A DNA stretch of 64,000 bases from Spirochaetales bacterium (GTDB taxonomy: Bacteria > Spirochaetota > Spirochaetia > DSM-2461), in the NCBI GenBank assembly GCA_028533045.1, contig JAQQAP010000002.1, positions 39,451 to 103,450 of the forward strand, given 5' to 3'. Position 1 is the stretch's first letter. The number at the start of each line of letters is the position of its first letter. The notes below the pieces were generated by a model. The model had not been told where the DNA came from. It did no database searches and worked only from the letters and a program-made list of their open reading frames with translations. The position numbers were made by a program, and so were the translations under genes. This document shows positions 50,198 to 58,531 of this stretch, piece after piece.

Positions 50198-51850
50198 ATG
50201 AGTGAAATGATTGAGAAGACCATAGATCAAGTCTTCCGAGAAGTGTGCGCCCGGACTCCGGAAAAGGACTTCATCATTTATTCCGATAAGGACCTGCGCT
50301 GGACTTACGAAATCTTCAACAACAGAGTGAATGACCTGGCCAAGGGATTTCTGGCCGTTGGTATAGGCAAGGGGGATCATGTGGGCATCTGGGCCACCAA
50401 TGTTCCCGACTGGCTTACTTACCTCTTCGCCACAGCCCGGATCGGCGCCATTCTGGTAACCATCAACACCAATTACAAGCTCCACGAGTTGGAGTTCCTT
50501 ATAAAACAGTCGGACCTTAAAGCCCTGGCGCTCATAGACGGCTGGCGCGATTCGGACTATGTGGCCATGATTCGGGAGCTGGTCCCCGAACTGAGCACCT
50601 GCGAGAGGGACCGGCTGAGTTCCGAGAAATTCCCCTACCTGGAGAGGGTTATTTCCATGGGGGACAGGAAACATCGGGGCATGTACACCACCCATGAACT
50701 TATGCTGATGGGCTCCTTCCAGGAGGATGACGAGGTTATGGCCCTGGGAAAGATGCTCGACTGTCACGATGTTATTAATATGCAGTACACCTCGGGCACC
50801 ACCGGATTTCCCAAGGGGGTCCAGCTCACCCACTACAATATTCTGAATAACGGCTACAACATAGGCCAGTGCCAGAAGTTCACCTCCGATGAGATTCTCT
50901 GCCTGCCGCCCCCTCTCTTCCACTGCTTTGGCATAGTCCTGGGGGTTATGGCCATTCTGACCCACGGGGCGACCCTCGTTCCCATTCAGAATTTCGACCC
51001 CCTGTTGGTTATGGCATCGGTTCAGAAGGAGAAATGTACCGCCCTCTACGGTGTCCCCACCATGTTTATCGCCGAACTGAATCACCCCATGTTTGACATG
51101 TTTGATTTTTCCTCCCTTCGCACCGGTATTATGGCCGGTTCTCCCTGTCCCATGGATGTGATGAACCAGGTGGTGGAGAAGATGAATATGAGGGATGTCA
51201 CCATAGCTTACGGCCTTACCGAGGCTTCTCCCGTCATGACCCAGACCCGTACCGACGATTCCCTGGAAAAACGGGTTTCCACGGTCGGCCCCGCCCTGCC
51301 CGGGATTGAGGTGAAGGTACTCAACCCGGAAACGGGTGAGGAGTGCCCGCCGGAGGTCCAGGGGGAACTCTGCTGCCGGGGCTATAATGTGATGAAGGGC
51401 TACTACAAAATGCCCGAAGCCACAGCCGAGTGCATCGATAAGGAGGGCTGGCTCCATTCGGGAGACCTGGGAATCATGGACGGGGACGGTTTTTTCCGCG
51501 TTACCGGCCGCATCAAGGATATGATTATTCGGGGCGGCGAGAATATCTATCCCCGGGAGATCGAGGAGTTCCTCTACCCCTTTGAGGAGATTCAGGATGT
51601 TCAGGTCGCCGGAGTACCCGATGAAAAGTACGGCGAACAGGTGGGGGCCTTTATCATCCTCAAGGAGGGGAAGATTCTCTCAGAGGAGGATGTGCGGGAG
51701 CGGTGTATAGGGCAGATCTCCCGTTTCAAGATCCCCAAATACGTTTTCTTTGTTGACTCCTATCCCATGACCGGGAGTGGAAAGATTCAGAAGTACAAGA
51801 TGGGTGAACTGGCTCTGGAACTGCTTAAAGAAAGAGAGTCCGCCCTGTGA
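50198..51850 (+). CDS. Medium/long-chain acyl-CoA synthetase (AMP-binding)
   Basis: 550 residues from the ATG at 50198 with GGAGG upstream; an earlier in-frame start would place the ribosome site inside the gene. It has the full ANL set: P-loop [57 protein letters not shown], and the C-terminal catalytic Lys in [11 protein letters not shown]. It ligates fatty acids to CoA through an acyl-AMP. It resembles AlkK/FadD-like enzymes for medium or long chains. The adjacent outer-membrane-type protein gene overlaps its stop by 4 bp, hinting at fatty acid uptake (inference). Confidence 0.92.
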   Translation: MSEMIEKTIDQVFREVCARTPEKDFIIYSDKDLRWTYEIFNNRVNDLAKGFLAVGIGKGDHVGIWATNVPDWLTYLFATARIGAILVTINTNYKLHELEFLIKQSDLKALALIDGWRDSDYVAMIRELVPELSTCERDRLSSEKFPYLERVISMGDRKHRGMYTTHELMLMGSFQEDDEVMALGKMLDCHDVINMQYTSGTTGFPKGVQLTHYNILNNGYNIGQCQKFTSDEILCLPPPLFHCFGIVLGVMAILTHGATLVPIQNFDPLLVMASVQKEKCTALYGVPTMFIAELNHPMFDMFDFSSLRTGIMAGSPCPMDVMNQVVEKMNMRDVTIAYGLTEASPVMTQTRTDDSLEKRVSTVGPALPGIEVKVLNPETGEECPPEVQGELCCRGYNVMKGYYKMPEATAECIDKEGWLHSGDLGIMDGDGFFRVTGRIKDMIIRGGENIYPREIEEFLYPFEEIQDVQVAGVPDEKYGEQVGAFIILKEGKILSEEDVRERCIGQISRFKIPKYVFFVDSYPMTGSGKIQKYKMGELALELLKERESAL

Positions 51851-52884
51851 TATTCAGCCTAAAAAGGCGGTCTAAGCTGATTTTAGCCCTGCTTTGCCTT
51901 AGCGCTTCTCTCTTTTCCCAGAGTGACGATTACTCTCTTTCGGGCCCTCTTTACGGGAAGAATTACTACCTGGTGCACCTTCCGGTGTACAGTTTTCCCG
52001 GTTTTTCTCCCCGTTCAGGAGAGGAGGGGGACCGCTATCTTTCTACCGCCTATACCACCTTGAATGAATTTGTGGCCTACGATGAAGAGACGGCGGCCAT
52101 AGACTACGAAAGTTCCATTCTCGACTTCTCCTACAAGCAGCGACCGGCGGATAAGCTGATTTTGGGGGTGGACGGGCGGATTATCTCCTATTACGGGGGA
52201 TGGGCCGATTCGGTCATTGAGTCCTTTCACAGCCTTTTTGGCTTTCCCAATGCCGGGCGACAGTATTTTGATCGGGACGATGTATTCGCCGATGTGGATA
52301 ATCGTTATGGAACGGACCTGACACTGGACAATTCTGTCATAGCCTTAGGGGATACGGACCTCTACGGGGTGTGGACCTTTTATGAGGACCGGGTCTTATA
52401 TCTGGCCCTGGCCGGGGCGCTCAAGCTCCCCACGGGCAACCTGAATGACTGCTCCGGTTCCGGGTGGGCCGACGGGGGCCTTCAGTTCTTGGGTGAGTGG
52501 GACTTCTCCCCCAAGTGGGCCTTACACTTCCAGCAGGGCTTTGTTATCCCCGGTGACTGGCTGGGGGATATCTTTTTTGATGTGGATTCCTACTCCCAAT
52601 ATCCCGTGTCCCAGACCTTTCTGGCTTTACAGTACAGCCCCCGGAGCGATTGGAGCTTCCTCTCCCAATTCAGGATAAACACGTCCCCCATCAGCTCCGA
52701 TCGATCCCGCTACTTCACCACCATCGGTGAGGTGAATCTTTTTACCCTGCCCCAGACGGCTTTCCAAATGGGCGTGAAAAAAGCTTATGGCCCCTGGACT
52801 CTCCAGTTTTACTTCGAGGAGGACCCCCTTACTTACGAAGGGGCCGATATTCTGCTGAGTCTAAGGCTGAATCGGGCTTTTTAA
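51847..52884 (+). CDS. DUF3187-like outer membrane protein
   Basis: 345 residues with a GTG start overlapping the synthetase stop and a signal peptide (about 1-25, ending SLFSQ). The remainder has alternating amphipathic beta strands rich in aromatic residues and a terminal aromatic residue (RLNRAF), as in outer-membrane beta-barrels. The pattern, with [22 protein letters not shown], matches the DUF3187 family. It may be a porin-like channel. Translational coupling to an acyl-CoA synthetase suggests, without proof, that it helps fatty acid entry. Confidence 0.78.
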   Translation: MIFSLKRRSKLILALLCLSASLFSQSDDYSLSGPLYGKNYYLVHLPVYSFPGFSPRSGEEGDRYLSTAYTTLNEFVAYDEETAAIDYESSILDFSYKQRPADKLILGVDGRIISYYGGWADSVIESFHSLFGFPNAGRQYFDRDDVFADVDNRYGTDLTLDNSVIALGDTDLYGVWTFYEDRVLYLALAGALKLPTGNLNDCSGSGWADGGLQFLGEWDFSPKWALHFQQGFVIPGDWLGDIFFDVDSYSQYPVSQTFLALQYSPRSDWSFLSQFRINTSPISSDRSRYFTTIGEVNLFTLPQTAFQMGVKKAYGPWTLQFYFEEDPLTYEGADILLSLRLNRAF

Positions 52885-52950
52885 CTCTTTTTTTCATAAA
52901 AAACGGGATAGGGGGAAAAAAAGGAGTGCCCCCTCTTTCGGAGGGTAGTT

Positions 52951-53982
52951 ATGAAATTCCTTTTATCTCTTTTGGCGGTGTTGTTCATCCTTTCCTGCGG
53001 GGGAAGCCCCATGAGCGACTCTTTTTCGTCCAACAAAGATCTCACGCCGCCGGTGCTTCTGGATTATAGTGTGATAAGTGCTTCGGAGGTCCGCTTTAGC
53101 TTTGACGAGGCTGTTTCGGTGGATGAGGAGACCATGAGTCTTGATCCGGCCGGTGAAATGACTGTGGTCGCCGATGAAGCGGGAGGGCTTGTGGTTTCTT
53201 TCCCTACTCCCCGCACGGCCGGGTCCCAAAGTACCCTTTACCTGGATGTTTCCGACGGGGAGGGGAATACGAACTGGTTCCTTCTGGAATTTTATGCTCC
53301 CAACGGGAACCAGCCGGGATTGGTCATTAACGAAGTCTCTCCCAACGGAACATCGAGCCGCCCCGATATGGTGGAATTCTATGTGCGGAGCGGGGGGAAT
53401 ACGGCGGGGCTGGCTTTGGTCTTGGGAACCGAGGATAATCGGAAGGGGGAGTACGATTTTCCGGAGATGGAGCTGGCCGAAGGGGAGTATATTATCTTTC
53501 ACTGCCGCCCCGAAGGGGAGGAGGGGGAAATCTCCGAAACGGGGGATGACCTGAGCCTGTCTACAGGGACCCGGTCCGAAGAGGGGGTGCGCGACCTCTG
53601 GCCCGATGAGGATATGAACCTTTCCGGCACGAGCGGTATTCTCACCCTCCTCTCTCTGCCGCAGAACGGGGTGTGTCTGGACCGGCTTATTTATACGAAC
53701 CGTACCTGCGACCCCGATGACAGCTATGTGGGCTGGACCTCTACCATCTGGCCCCGGATTGAGGAATTGTCTCTTATGGGGGAAGAGGAGCGGGGATGGT
53801 TCATGGAAGGGGAGGTGATTTTCCCGGACGAATGTGTTTGGTCCGATGATACGACCAGCACCAGGACGCTTTGCCGCTCCTCCCTGTCGGAAGACAGCGA
53901 TTCGGCGGGAGACTGGCATACGGCGCCCACCGGCGGCTGTAGTTTCGGTTATCCCAACGGGGACGAATGTTACGAACCCTAG
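52951..53982 (+). CDS. Surface lipoprotein with lamin-tail-like domain
   Basis: 343 residues with a lipoprotein signal (ILSCGG, Cys16). Residues about 30-110 look like an Ig-type domain (PPVLLDYSVISASEVRFSFDEAV). Residues about 125-245 resemble a lamin-tail domain with LVINEVSPNGTSSRPDMVEFYV. Cysteines in the last 150 residues (RPEGEEGE region onward, GVCLDR, RTCDPDD, DECVW, TLCRSS, GGCSFG, DECYE) suggest disulfides outside the cytoplasm. Function is unknown. GGAGGG lies 5 nt before the ATG. It faces the two-component regulator gene across 6 bp. Confidence 0.75.
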   Translation: MKFLLSLLAVLFILSCGGSPMSDSFSSNKDLTPPVLLDYSVISASEVRFSFDEAVSVDEETMSLDPAGEMTVVADEAGGLVVSFPTPRTAGSQSTLYLDVSDGEGNTNWFLLEFYAPNGNQPGLVINEVSPNGTSSRPDMVEFYVRSGGNTAGLALVLGTEDNRKGEYDFPEMELAEGEYIIFHCRPEGEEGEISETGDDLSLSTGTRSEEGVRDLWPDEDMNLSGTSGILTLLSLPQNGVCLDRLIYTNRTCDPDDSYVGWTSTIWPRIEELSLMGEEERGWFMEGEVIFPDECVWSDDTTSTRTLCRSSLSEDSDSAGDWHTAPTGGCSFGYPNGDECYEP

Positions 53983-53988
53983 AAAGAC

Positions 53989-54654
53989 TTACTCTTCCAG
54001 GATCCAGCCGTTTTTCTGGGCTAAAAGGGCCGCCTTGATGCGGTCTCTAATCCCCAGGGCGGTGAGAATGCGGGATATGTAGTTTTTTACGGTTCCCTCG
54101 GAGAGGTTTACCTCTTGGGCTATTTCGCTGTTTGTGTCGCCCCGGGCCAGGTAACGGAGAATCTCCTTCTCCTTATCGGTCAGGTTGTTCCAGATAAGCT
54201 GGTCGTCCGGGCTGATCTCTTCCTGCTCTTTCGCTTCAAGACTGCCTATCAGTCCGTCCATGACTTCCGGGCCCATTTGGTAGATGCCGTCCCGGGCCAT
54301 GAAGATGGCTCGAGCCAGGTCTTCCGTGGGGGTGTCTTTCATCAGGTAGCCCCGGGCCCCGGCCTTGAGTGATTTAACCACCAGTTCTTCGTCGTCAAAG
54401 GTGGTGAGCATAAGAACCACCGCATGGCAGCCCTTGTCTTTGAGCAGTTTGGTCGCGGTTATCCCGTCCAGTACGGGCATGCGGATGTCCATGAGAATGA
54501 TGTCCGGGTTTAGTTCGTCCACCCGGTTCAGGCATTTGCGGCCGTTTTCCGCCGCTCCGATGACTTCTATGCCCTCCTGCAGGGTCAGCAGGGAAGAGAT
54601 TCCTTCCCTAATCAGGTGCTGGTCATCCACAATCATGACTTTAATGTTATCCAT
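53989..54654 (-). CDS. NarL/LuxR-family response regulator
   Basis: 221 residues from the ATG at 54652-54654, which follows GAGGAAAA; an ATG 12 nt upstream (54666) would contain this site. The receiver has DIILMDIRMP with the phospho-acceptor Asp and Lys in LMKDTP. The C-terminal LuxR helix-turn-helix reads LTDKEKEILRYLARGDTNSEIAQEV. It is paired with the HisKA_3 kinase whose gene overlaps by 8 bp. The divergent efflux operon is its most likely target. Confidence 0.93.
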   Translation of the reverse strand: MDNIKVMIVDDQHLIREGISSLLTLQEGIEVIGAAENGRKCLNRVDELNPDIILMDIRMPVLDGITATKLLKDKGCHAVVLMLTTFDDEELVVKSLKAGARGYLMKDTPTEDLARAIFMARDGIYQMGPEVMDGLIGSLEAKEQEEISPDDQLIWNNLTDKEKEILRYLARGDTNSEIAQEVNLSEGTVKNYISRILTALGIRDRIKAALLAQKNGWILEE

Positions 54655-55948
54655 GGTTTTCCTCATTTACGGCCAGAGGGTTCCGGGGAACTCGGGCCTT
54701 AAGTGTCGTCCCCTCTCCCGGTTCAGAGCTGATTTCCAGGTGGCCGTTCACCAGCTCCATGCGGCGCACCAGCCCCTTCAGGCCATACTGCTCGCTCTCC
54801 TTATCTGCCAGATAGTCCTCACCCAGAACAAAGCCCTTCCCGTCGTCGGCCAGCTCAAGGGTTGCTTCGTCGCTCCCAAAGTCAGCCTTAATCCGCACGG
54901 CTCCCGCATCGGCATGCTTTAACACATTAGTGATTCCTTCCTGGATTAGCCGATAGAGTCCCATGAGAACGGAGTAATTATACCCCTTTTCGTCGCCCGA
55001 GTAATCATAGACCACGGTTAATTCATTCTCTTTTAGCATTTTAACAAAGTCCGGGAGGCTCTCCTTGAGGGAGAGGACCGCTTCGCCCCCGTTTAGCCGC
55101 TTAAGGGAGGCCCGGATATCGCTCATGGCATCCTCCGCAGAGACCTTGGCCGCCAAAAGGGCCCGTTCCGATTCGTCCAGGTCCACCTTCAGATAGGCCA
55201 GGGCTTTGCTCTGCTGGATTTTCACCACCGTGAGGGAGTGGCCCAGGCTGTCGTGAATGTCCTGGGCCAGGCGAGTTCTCTCCTCCAGGGCGACGGTCTG
55301 GGCGATGCGCCCGGCGTATTCCCTAAGCTGATTTTCCGAGGCCCGGAGTTCGCTCAGAAGTTTTTTGTTCTCCCGTGAGCTCTGCTGCTGCCTTTCCAAA
55401 AGCCAGGCCAGGGCGTAGAGGAAAAGGTAGGTTAAAGTACGGTAGATGGGAAAGGTTATTTCGAAAACCGATGTAAACCCCCTGCCCAGGAGGACAAAAT
55501 CAAAGAACAGGGAAAAGCTTAGAAGGGATATGAGAATGGAAAGGCTCACCCGGCGGGGAAAGGCAAAGTAGGCGTAGAAGGGGAGGATCCCAATGAGCAT
55601 AAAGACCCGGCTAAAGTGTTCCATCCAGTCCTTTGTGACAACCGATTCCCGAAGGGCCACTACAAGGGTGGGAAGTAGGATAAGGGCTAAACGAAGAAAG
55701 AAGAGACCCTTGGGAGAGGCCCGTCTTGGCAGGTTATAGGACCACTGAACATATTCAAAGATTTCCATTCCCATGAAAAGAAGGCAGACGAAAAAGTAGA
55801 CCACAAAGAAAAAGAGGGGCAGAGAGCTCCCTTCCTGCATCTTATGGGGGATTACGAGTACGGGGGAGATGAACATGAGAAACAAAGTGATTGTTGTGAG
55901 TCTTATGCTTTCGGTCATGCCGGAAAAAGGGAATCTACTCTCTGCCAT
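54647..55948 (-). CDS. NarX/DesK-type sensor histidine kinase with multi-pass sensor domain
   Basis: 433 residues from the ATG at 55946-55948. The first 200 residues hold about six to seven membrane helices with short loops, so the sensor sits in the membrane. A coiled region leads to the HisKA_3 dimerisation box RTRLAQDIHDSLGHSLTVVKI, with the phospho-acceptor His. The GHKL ATPase domain has IQEGITNVLKHADA, DDGKGF and GLKGLVRRME. It is divergent from the tolC operon, as expected for a regulator of drug or envelope-stress efflux. A TATAAT (55955-55960) lies 6 nt before the ATG. Confidence 0.92.
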   Translation of the reverse strand: MAESRFPFSGMTESIRLTTITLFLMFISPVLVIPHKMQEGSSLPLFFFVVYFFVCLLFMGMEIFEYVQWSYNLPRRASPKGLFFLRLALILLPTLVVALRESVVTKDWMEHFSRVFMLIGILPFYAYFAFPRRVSLSILISLLSFSLFFDFVLLGRGFTSVFEITFPIYRTLTYLFLYALAWLLERQQQSSRENKKLLSELRASENQLREYAGRIAQTVALEERTRLAQDIHDSLGHSLTVVKIQQSKALAYLKVDLDESERALLAAKVSAEDAMSDIRASLKRLNGGEAVLSLKESLPDFVKMLKENELTVVYDYSGDEKGYNYSVLMGLYRLIQEGITNVLKHADAGAVRIKADFGSDEATLELADDGKGFVLGEDYLADKESEQYGLKGLVRRMELVNGHLEISSEPGEGTTLKARVPRNPLAVNEENHG

Positions 55949-55954
55949 GGTTGA

Positions 55955-55960
55955 ATTATA
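55955..55960 (-). promoter_or_regulatory. -10 box of the kinase-regulator operon
   Basis: Perfect TATAAT on the minus strand, ending 6 nt before the ATG at 55948. The -35 region is poor (TGTACT at 17 nt), so activation may need a factor. Confidence 0.5.
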
Positions 55961-56004
55961 GCAAGCCCACAGGGGGAAGTACAGGAAAGGGGGCACCAAT
56001 TAAT

Positions 56005-56018
56005 GTGACCGCAGTCAC
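56005..56018. promoter_or_regulatory. Candidate operator GTGAC-N4-GTCAC
   Basis: A perfect 5-bp inverted repeat with a 4-nt centre in the gap between the two-component genes and the efflux operon. A third copy, GTGAC at 56056-56060, lies 51 bp away, about five helical turns. It is a candidate binding site for the LuxR-type regulator. Confidence 0.35.
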
Positions 56019-56112
56019 TTTTTCATATGCCCGGGAGCACACAAAGTCTAACCGGGTGACACTTTCTCTTTGTTCTGTTTAGGGCGATAATAGAGCAAGA
56101 TCGGAGGTGTCT

Positions 56113-57411
56113 ATGAAACGACAGGGAAGTCTTTTGCTTCTGTTAGTAATACTGTTGCTCCCCCTGGGGGCGGAATCGCTGGATTTGGAAACAAGTTTGA
56201 ATCTGGCTCTGGAAAACAATCTGGACTTTCAGGTTTCCAAGATAGGTTTGGAAACGGCCAGCCGGGAGAATGACCATTCGTGGAACAATTATCTTCCCAG
56301 TTTAAGCGCTTCGGCGGGAGTGACCGGGAGCGATTCCTTTAGCGAGCCCGACTCGGATAGTTGGAGCAGCTGGGCCGATTTTGATGCGAGCCTTTCTTTG
56401 AGCCCTTCCAAGACCCTGGATGTGGAGGAGCTGGAACTGGCCTACCAGAGTGAGCTGCTAACACTGGAGACTGACAGGCTAGAGCTGATTAATAAGGTAG
56501 AGACCGCCTTCTATGGCCTCCTGGCCTCCTCTCGGAATATAGACATTGAAGAAGCCAACCTGGCCCTGGCGGAAAAGCGTTATGAGTCGACCCAGGCCGA
56601 GTTTGACCGGGGTATGACTTCGGAACTTTCCGTTCTTCAGGCCAAGGTTAACGCGGCAAACATAAAGCCCGCCTACCTGCAGGCCGTCTCCGATTACGAA
56701 ACGGACCTGCGCGAGTTTCTGACACTCATCGGCCTGGATACGGATACTCAGGTAGAACTGGTCGGCACTCTGGATACGCCGACTCAGGAGTTTGACAGCG
56801 ATGTGCTGATAGACACTTACCTCTCAAACCGCCGGGATATCCTTGAAGCTCAGAAAAATCTGGAAGTTCTGGAAAACAGCCGGAAGCAGGAAGCGGCCGA
56901 CAACCGCTCTCCCTATCTGACCCTCTCCGCCGGATGGACCCCCGAATACGACGACCCCTTTGAGGGCGGCCTGGGCGATTCGGACTACTACTCCGATTCG
57001 TTGAGCCTCAAAGCCTACGTGACCATTCCTCTGGACGACTGGATTCCCGGTTCCGATACCTCCGACAGTATCGCTTCCTACAAGGATGATATCCGCGCCG
57101 CCGAACTCTCTTTGGAAAAAACACGGGAAGAGGCGAAAACGGAGATCATTAACTACGTGGAACAGCTGGAAACGGCGGCGGCCAATCTGGAGTTGTCCCG
57201 GCTGAATGTGGAACTCTATAAATTGACCTACGAGAAGAGCGAAGAGAGTTACAACCAGGGAGGTATGGAACAGCTGGATCTGGAAGACGCCCAGCAGGAC
57301 TACTTCTCGGCGGAACAGGATTATTTGGAAAGTCAATATAGTTATTTGGAAGGGCTTATTAACCTTCGATACGCCCTGGGACTGGAAAGTCTCGATGAAA
57401 TTATTCAGTAA
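56113..57411 (+). CDS. TolC-family outer membrane efflux protein
   Basis: 432 residues from the ATG at 56113, just after GGAGGTG. A signal peptide (about 1-20, ending LGAES) is followed by two OEP repeats, each with a long helix containing repeated Leu/Glu patterns: LETSLNLALENNLDFQVSKI at the start, and ALAEKRYESTQAEFDRGMTS, then YKLTYEKSEESYNQGGMEQL, the typical paired motif. It forms a trimeric channel through the outer membrane for the RND pump encoded next. There are 12 bp to the adaptor gene. Confidence 0.92.
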   Translation: MKRQGSLLLLLVILLLPLGAESLDLETSLNLALENNLDFQVSKIGLETASRENDHSWNNYLPSLSASAGVTGSDSFSEPDSDSWSSWADFDASLSLSPSKTLDVEELELAYQSELLTLETDRLELINKVETAFYGLLASSRNIDIEEANLALAEKRYESTQAEFDRGMTSELSVLQAKVNAANIKPAYLQAVSDYETDLREFLTLIGLDTDTQVELVGTLDTPTQEFDSDVLIDTYLSNRRDILEAQKNLEVLENSRKQEAADNRSPYLTLSAGWTPEYDDPFEGGLGDSDYYSDSLSLKAYVTIPLDDWIPGSDTSDSIASYKDDIRAAELSLEKTREEAKTEIINYVEQLETAAANLELSRLNVELYKLTYEKSEESYNQGGMEQLDLEDAQQDYFSAEQDYLESQYSYLEGLINLRYALGLESLDEIIQ

Positions 57412-57423
57412 GGAGAACAGGAA

Positions 57424-58521
57424 ATGAATAAGAACGGTAAATTAAGCGGGGACAGACTTGTACAGATTATTCTGCTTGTTCTCATAGCGGCGGGAATCGC
57501 CACCTTTCCCATTATGATGAAAAACAACAGCTCCGGCTCAAGCGCCGGAGGCCCCCCCGGAATGTCTTCGGGCCGACCCAGCGGTCCTCCCCCGGGAGCC
57601 GCCGGCGATAGTTCCGGCGAAGCCATGGGCGAAGGTTCCGACAGCGGTCGTCCCGAAGGTGCCCCGGAAGGAATGTCCCAGGGCGGAATGCCCGGCAGCG
57701 CTCCCTCCGCTATGGAAGAAAGTACGGCAAGCAGTGACGCCGTAGCCGTAGAAGCGGAAGCGGTGAGCCGGGACACGGTTAGGGAGTATATCAAGGTGAA
57801 CGGAGACGTGGTTTCCGCTTCCAGCGTCAATGTTTATCCCGACATTGCGGGGGAACTGGTTTCGGTTAATGTTTCCCTGGGCGAAAGAGTCGTGCGGGGC
57901 CAGACCGTTGCCGTGGTGGACCCCTCCCAGCCCGGTCAGGTATACAGCAACAGCGATGTTACCGCTCCCATTAGCGGCACCGTTACCGCCGTTTCCTACG
58001 ACAGGGGAGAGAATGTTTCCACCAGCGACCCGGTTGTTGTTATTGGCGATCTGGACGAACTGGAAATCGTCACCTATATTCCCGAGCGTTATGTAGCCTC
58101 CGTAGAGGACGGCCTGACAGCCGAGGTTTATCTGGATGCCTATCCGGAAGAGACCTTTTACGCCCGGGTTACCGAAATTAGCCCGGTAATCGATTCGGAA
58201 TCCCGTTCCCAGGAAATCTCCCTGGCCTTCATAGATTCGGACTCACGGGTTATCGCCGGTATGTTCTCTTCCCTTAAGCTTATCGTTAAAGAAGAGATAG
58301 ACGTTATTACCATACCCGAACTGGCCTTAACGACCCACTACGACGAAGACGTGGTCTACGTCATTGGAGCGGACAACACCGCCGAACGACGAAGTGTTGA
58401 AGTGGGACTCATCTCTTCCGATCTGGTACAGATATTAAGCGGACTGGAAGAGGGGGACATGGTCGTAACCAGAGGACTTTCCAACATCACCGACGGCGCT
58501 GCGGTTAACGTGGTCAACTAG
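57424..58521 (+). CDS. RND efflux membrane-fusion adaptor (HlyD-like), hairpin-less, with low-complexity linker
   Basis: 365 residues. An N-terminal membrane anchor (about 15-32) is followed by about 75 residues made almost wholly of Gly, Pro, Ser, Ala and Glu (residues 36-110). The core has the lipoyl halves VYPDIAGELVSVNVSLGERV and APISGTVTAVSYDRGENVS, then a beta-barrel and a membrane-proximal domain. Between the two lipoyl halves there are only about 20 residues, so the usual alpha-helical hairpin that meets TolC is absent, as known for the spirochaete adaptor BesA. It bridges the RND pump and the TolC-like protein. Confidence 0.9.
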   Translation: MNKNGKLSGDRLVQIILLVLIAAGIATFPIMMKNNSSGSSAGGPPGMSSGRPSGPPPGAAGDSSGEAMGEGSDSGRPEGAPEGMSQGGMPGSAPSAMEESTASSDAVAVEAEAVSRDTVREYIKVNGDVVSASSVNVYPDIAGELVSVNVSLGERVVRGQTVAVVDPSQPGQVYSNSDVTAPISGTVTAVSYDRGENVSTSDPVVVIGDLDELEIVTYIPERYVASVEDGLTAEVYLDAYPEETFYARVTEISPVIDSESRSQEISLAFIDSDSRVIAGMFSSLKLIVKEEIDVITIPELALTTHYDEDVVYVIGADNTAERRSVEVGLISSDLVQILSGLEEGDMVVTRGLSNITDGAAVNVVN

Positions 58522-58531
58522 GAGGATAAGG

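Noticed and set aside
49430..51457. Very long minus-strand open frame (675 codons) spanning azlC and the acyl-CoA synthetase gene
   Set aside because: Only the last 230 codons are AzlC. The rest is antisense to a clear synthetase and has no family character, so it is a codon-bias shadow.
52963..53919. 318-codon frame antisense to the lamin-tail lipoprotein gene
   Set aside because: The sense frame has a clear signal peptide and ribosome site; the antisense frame has neither.
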